NCBI GenBank assembly: GCA_002403335.1
Contig: DHHO01000006.1
Location: forward strand, 62,001 to 126,000
Direction: 5' to 3'
Length of the DNA stretch: 64,000 nucleotides
DNA from: Caldiserica bacterium UBA4770
Lineage (GTDB): Bacteria > Caldisericota > Caldisericia > Caldisericales > Caldisericaceae
The notes beneath the pieces are model-generated. The model made no database searches. It saw nothing but the letters and a program-made list of their open reading frames with translations, and was not told the origin of the DNA. Made by a program: the position numbers and the translations under genes. Shown piece by piece: positions 61,172-64,000 of this stretch. Each line of letters opens with the position of its first letter. Positions within the stretch are counted from its first letter, which is position 1.

Positions 61172-62629
61172 TTAGTCCCCGATATAAATTGCATCATTTA
61201 CCTCTGTTTTGAATAGTTCGTTTAAGTTTATTTTCTCGTTTGTCGTTGCGTCGATGAGATACCAGGTGGAAGTAGGACTTGGTGAACTCTCTGTGGGCGA
61301 TAAAATTTGACAGGTGAACTTGCAACTATTGTAAGAGAAATTCATAAAATTAGGACTTGCAATGTCTGTGTAAACGACATCTGAAAAATCTTCGTTGCAT
61401 ATGTATAACTTTTCTGGGTTGTCAAGGGTTGTAAATACAATCTTTTTGCACTTATCGAGGACTGCGTAAATATGAACATTTTTGTTTAGTGCCTTTTTGA
61501 GTTTTGTTTCCAATGTCCCTCGTGTATCTTCAGTAAGTTTAGACGCTTCTACTGCAGAAATTTCTTTGCTGTTACCTTCAAAATCTACTGTATAATATTT
61601 TGTTGTAGGGTTATAGGTGGAGTTCTGTGTATTGATTGTTCTCACATAAAAAATTTCCTTACCGCCATTTATAAACTCCACACCTGAGACAAAATCCTCA
61701 CCTAAATTTTGGTTTAGATTTGATGGTTTTACGAGCATCTTCAGCTTGCCGGTCTCAAGGTTTTTTAGATACAAACCAGTTCTATTGTCAGGAAAGACTT
61801 CAACATTTCCGCCTGCATAGACAATGTATTTTTGGTCTGGGGATATGGCATAATCATATGCATTCTCTTCGTCATTTTTCGAAGAATCTAACAAGTAGGA
61901 CACATTACCTGTATTGAGATCAATGGAAGCAAGTCTACCAATTGGGGCATTTACTCCTTGAAATCCATAAATGAGTTTATCGTCCCCCATCTCAAATGAA
62001 ATCTTGAAACCACCTTCCCAGCCGTATTGTGCAACCTTAATCAATCTTAGTGTTTCAATGTTCAACGCATAGAGAAACTGAGAAGTGTAATACCTGGGGT
62101 TCAGGTTTAATATTACCCATTTTGAATCTGGAGATATGCCGTAAATTCTAACATCGAAATTGCTCTCTGTAACCGCAATTTTTTCAGTTTTGCTTCCATT
62201 TTCATCGCTTACATAAATTCCGTTGTTAGATACAAAAAGAAGTTTTGAGGGTTCATTCAAAAGTGCTTCACTCAGTTTGGATGTAGTAAGCTTTATTAAG
62301 CTTGTGTCATCAAGCTTTTTGAGCACTACTTTAATTTCGTTTGTATCTTTGTTCACCTCTGTGTTTTCTAATGTGTAGCTCTGATAACCATCTTTATTAA
62401 AAATAATGTTATGTTTACCTATTGTTAGCTTAACATCGGCAGGAGTCCTTACGACATAATTCTCGTCAACAAACACCGTTGCACCTTCTGGGTCTGAATC
62501 AATATGAACAATCTTTGTCTGTTCTTGAGGGATAGGGTTGCTTGGCGTTATTCCTGTCTGTGAACCTCCGCACCCTGTAAAGACAATAAATAGCAACAAG
62601 ATAACCAATGTAAATAATACTTTTTTCAT
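61172..62629 (-). CDS. PEGA-domain lipoprotein with TolB-like propeller
   Basis: A 485-aa lipoprotein, lipobox VFTGC (C20). Residues about 40-110 form a PEGA domain (DSDPEGATVFVDENYVVRTP, then GKHNIIFNKDGYQSY), a surface-linked beta domain. The rest has WD40/TolB-like repeats (YGISPDSKWVILNLNPRYY, YDYAISPDQKYIVYAGGNVE). Similar PEGA-TolB proteins occur on the surface of many anaerobes. Ligand unknown. Confidence 0.85.
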   Translation of the reverse strand: MKKVLFTLVILLLFIVFTGCGGSQTGITPSNPIPQEQTKIVHIDSDPEGATVFVDENYVVRTPADVKLTIGKHNIIFNKDGYQSYTLENTEVNKDTNEIKVVLKKLDDTSLIKLTTSKLSEALLNEPSKLLFVSNNGIYVSDENGSKTEKIAVTESNFDVRIYGISPDSKWVILNLNPRYYTSQFLYALNIETLRLIKVAQYGWEGGFKISFEMGDDKLIYGFQGVNAPIGRLASIDLNTGNVSYLLDSSKNDEENAYDYAISPDQKYIVYAGGNVEVFPDNRTGLYLKNLETGKLKMLVKPSNLNQNLGEDFVSGVEFINGGKEIFYVRTINTQNSTYNPTTKYYTVDFEGNSKEISAVEASKLTEDTRGTLETKLKKALNKNVHIYAVLDKCKKIVFTTLDNPEKLYICNEDFSDVVYTDIASPNFMNFSYNSCKFTCQILSPTESSPSPTSTWYLIDATTNEKINLNELFKTEVNDAIYIGD

Positions 62630-62639
62630 CTATCTCCTC

Positions 62640-63806
62640 CTATGGGCCCATATAGTAAAGCCTGTAAAATGTTATATTTTTATCGTTAATGTCAACAACA
62701 ATAGTGTCAGACTTAATTGTCTTTATATCAACATAAAAGACGCCATCCGCTATCGACCATTGCGGACCACCTTTGATGAAATTTGAATTCAGCGGCAACC
62801 AATTTCCGCCTGCATTCATCTTAAGAGGGATTCCAGCCAGGACCACATAAACACTTTCTGTTGAGTCTACGGAGAGGCAGATACTAAAGCCTGTTCCCGT
62901 ATAAAAGAAAAGGCTCACAAGGTTCACGAAGGTTTTACCACCATCTTCAGATACCAGAATTCCATTGTCACAGCCCAAGTAAATTTTTCCTGGGTTAGTC
63001 TGGTCAATCGCTATGCCCCACAAATCGAAAAAGTATCGTGTTGTAAGCATCGCCCAGCTGCTACCGTTGTCTTCGGATTTGAAGATATGCGAATGTGTTA
63101 TCCCGTAAACAACATCGAGCTTTACAGGGTCAAAGGCAAACGCAATGGGCTCGTTCCGCTCTCTTGGTCCATCTTTAAAAAAATTCAGGTTGTCCCAGGT
63201 TTTTCCGCCATCTTTTGTCCCAGCAAAATTACAGCCTTTCGTCAAGATTACATCGGTATTATGCGGGTTTATCCATGGAATAGCCTCACAGGTAAAGAAC
63301 GTCTCCCAGCTTTTTCCGCCATTAGTTGTCCTTAATATTGCATTATTAGTAGTTACATATATCTTGTTAGAGTTTTTAGGGTCAACAACAATTGACATTA
63401 TGACTTCAAAATTTGCAATTTTTGTAAAATGCACTCCGTAATCTTTCGACTTTACTAAATCGTAAATAACAGAAGAACTATCTACTTTAGGTATCCAACC
63501 ATAAACAACCTCGGGATGATTAGGGTCTATCGCCATTGCGTGAAACGGGTCAAATGTCCACTTCATAAGTAAATCTGCAGTTAAATACGGAGAATAGTAT
63601 TTCTGAATATTCTCTGCAATCATATCCTCTGGACTGAGTAAATCAACGCTGGTAAGCTTCTTCCCAAAGTCTTCAACGAGAGTCGTAATTTGAGATTTTT
63701 CCGCTGAAGTTAAAAACATTGGCCCTTTAACACTTAAAACAATCCCCGCAACAGTCAGACCAATTAGAACAACTACGATTAATACAACCAAAACTTTCTT
63801 ATTCAT
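62640..63806 (-). CDS. Membrane-anchored Asp-box propeller protein
   Basis: A 388-aa protein with an N-terminal transmembrane anchor (residues 4-27, no lipobox) and a linker of about 60 residues with helical character before the propeller. Asp-box repeats: RTTNGGKSWETF, GTKDGGKTWDNL, KSEDNGSSWAML and VSEDGGKTFVNL. Shorter than and diverged from paralogues A and B. First complete gene of the cluster; GGAGG SD. Confidence 0.82.
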   Translation of the reverse strand: MNKKVLVVLIVVVLIGLTVAGIVLSVKGPMFLTSAEKSQITTLVEDFGKKLTSVDLLSPEDMIAENIQKYYSPYLTADLLMKWTFDPFHAMAIDPNHPEVVYGWIPKVDSSSVIYDLVKSKDYGVHFTKIANFEVIMSIVVDPKNSNKIYVTTNNAILRTTNGGKSWETFFTCEAIPWINPHNTDVILTKGCNFAGTKDGGKTWDNLNFFKDGPRERNEPIAFAFDPVKLDVVYGITHSHIFKSEDNGSSWAMLTTRYFFDLWGIAIDQTNPGKIYLGCDNGILVSEDGGKTFVNLVSLFFYTGTGFSICLSVDSTESVYVVLAGIPLKMNAGGNWLPLNSNFIKGGPQWSIADGVFYVDIKTIKSDTIVVDINDKNITFYRLYYMGP

Positions 63807-63855
63807 AATTAGCCTCCTTAAACATAATGCCTCTCTTTCTTAACTGTTCTTTCAC

Positions 63856-63876
63856 TCTTCATTTTTCACTTTCCCC
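63856..63876. repeat. Short direct repeat near the right edge, copy 1
   Basis: TCTTCATTTTTCACTTTCCCC is nearly identical to TCTTCATTTTTCACCTTTCCC at 63979-63999, offset by about 123 bp. The second copy touches the window edge, so an array cannot be judged. Confidence 0.5.
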
Positions 63877-63985
63877 ATATATTAGACTTCCCAACTCCCC
63901 AAAAAGTTCCATAAATTTGAGAAGATTTTCTCCTCTCATATATAATATCCTCAAACTTTCGAAAAGGTTTCAACAATTTCTTCAT
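63866..63985 (-). CDS. Possible 39-aa ORF at the right edge, bounded by a direct repeat
   Basis: ATG at 63983-63985 with a strong SD (AAAGGTGA), 39 codons to TGA: MKKLLKPFRKFEDIIYERRK, then SSQIYGTFWGVGKSNIWGK. Basic and Trp-rich with no recognised family. The start region is repeated at its end, so it may be part of a repeat unit rather than a gene. Confidence 0.3.
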   Translation of the reverse strand: MKKLLKPFRKFEDIIYERRKSSQIYGTFWGVGKSNIWGK

Positions 63986-64000
63986 TTTTCACCTTTCCCA
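63979..64000. repeat. Short direct repeat near the right edge, copy 2
   Basis: Second copy of the repeat at 63856-63876, cut by the edge of the window. On the minus strand it contains an SD followed by ATG. Confidence 0.5.

Noticed and set aside
1..64000. Search for tRNA, rRNA, CRISPR arrays, prophage and insertion sequences
   Set aside because: Reading the intergenic regions on both strands I saw no cloverleaf, regular spacer-repeat pattern, integrase or transposase gene; small degraded elements cannot be excluded by eye.

Overview
The window looks like a low-GC, gene-dense bacterial chromosome with short or overlapping gene junctions and strong Shine-Dalgarno (SD) sites. Split glycyl-tRNA synthetase (glyQ/glyS), PPDK, GH57 and a STE24-type protease suggest an anaerobic, probably thermophilic heterotroph, perhaps Caldisericota or another deep-branching phylum. 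That placement is inference from gene content only. I see no tRNA, rRNA, CRISPR array, prophage or intact insertion sequence.

1-9.1 kb (minus): deoC-recO-glyQ-glyS-ppdK-dgt-dnaG, a translation/replication operon whose order recalls Firmicutes; dnaG runs off the left edge. 9.1-9.7 kb (plus): rpsU, which has unusual start-site architecture, and an 83-aa unknown. 9.7-11 kb (minus): thrC. 11.3-16.2 kb (plus): a BMP-family ABC transporter, probably for nucleosides, with a hairpin after the binding-protein gene. 16.2-21 kb (minus): a 49-aa small ORF, DUF503, ssnA, adenine deaminase and a cyclic amidohydrolase. Transporter and deaminases converge, forming a purine uptake and breakdown region.

21.1-29.6 kb (plus): GH57 glycosidase, then galT-glgA-pgm-pgi-ctp-gmk with 1-4 nt overlaps, a glycogen/hexose-phosphate module. 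29.6-42.5 kb (minus): dnaX-ybaB-recR-eno-mutM-SDR-comEA-comEC, then polA-coaE-RecB-like nuclease-exported propeller protein. 42.5-46.3 kb (minus): a thiamine ABC transporter (thiP-thiQ-thiB order) behind a clear TPP riboswitch.

46.5-53.2 kb (plus): a lone HerA-like ATPase, a 734-bp intergenic stretch with a consensus promoter, a hairpin and possible decayed coding sequence, then a 2-oxoacid dehydrogenase operon in which E2 is split into a free lipoyl protein and a free catalytic protein, then an MBL-fold hydrolase. 53.4-64 kb (minus): nine consecutive genes, nearly all exported or membrane proteins: three Asp-box (BNR/YCF48-like) propellers, another propeller, a PEGA/TolB-like lipoprotein, a one-repeat WG lipoprotein, a STE24-type metalloprotease and two unknowns. 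This last cluster is the best candidate for an undescribed system.

Most recognisable promoters have exactly 16 bp between -35 and -10, and dnaX and polA appear to start as leaderless messages.
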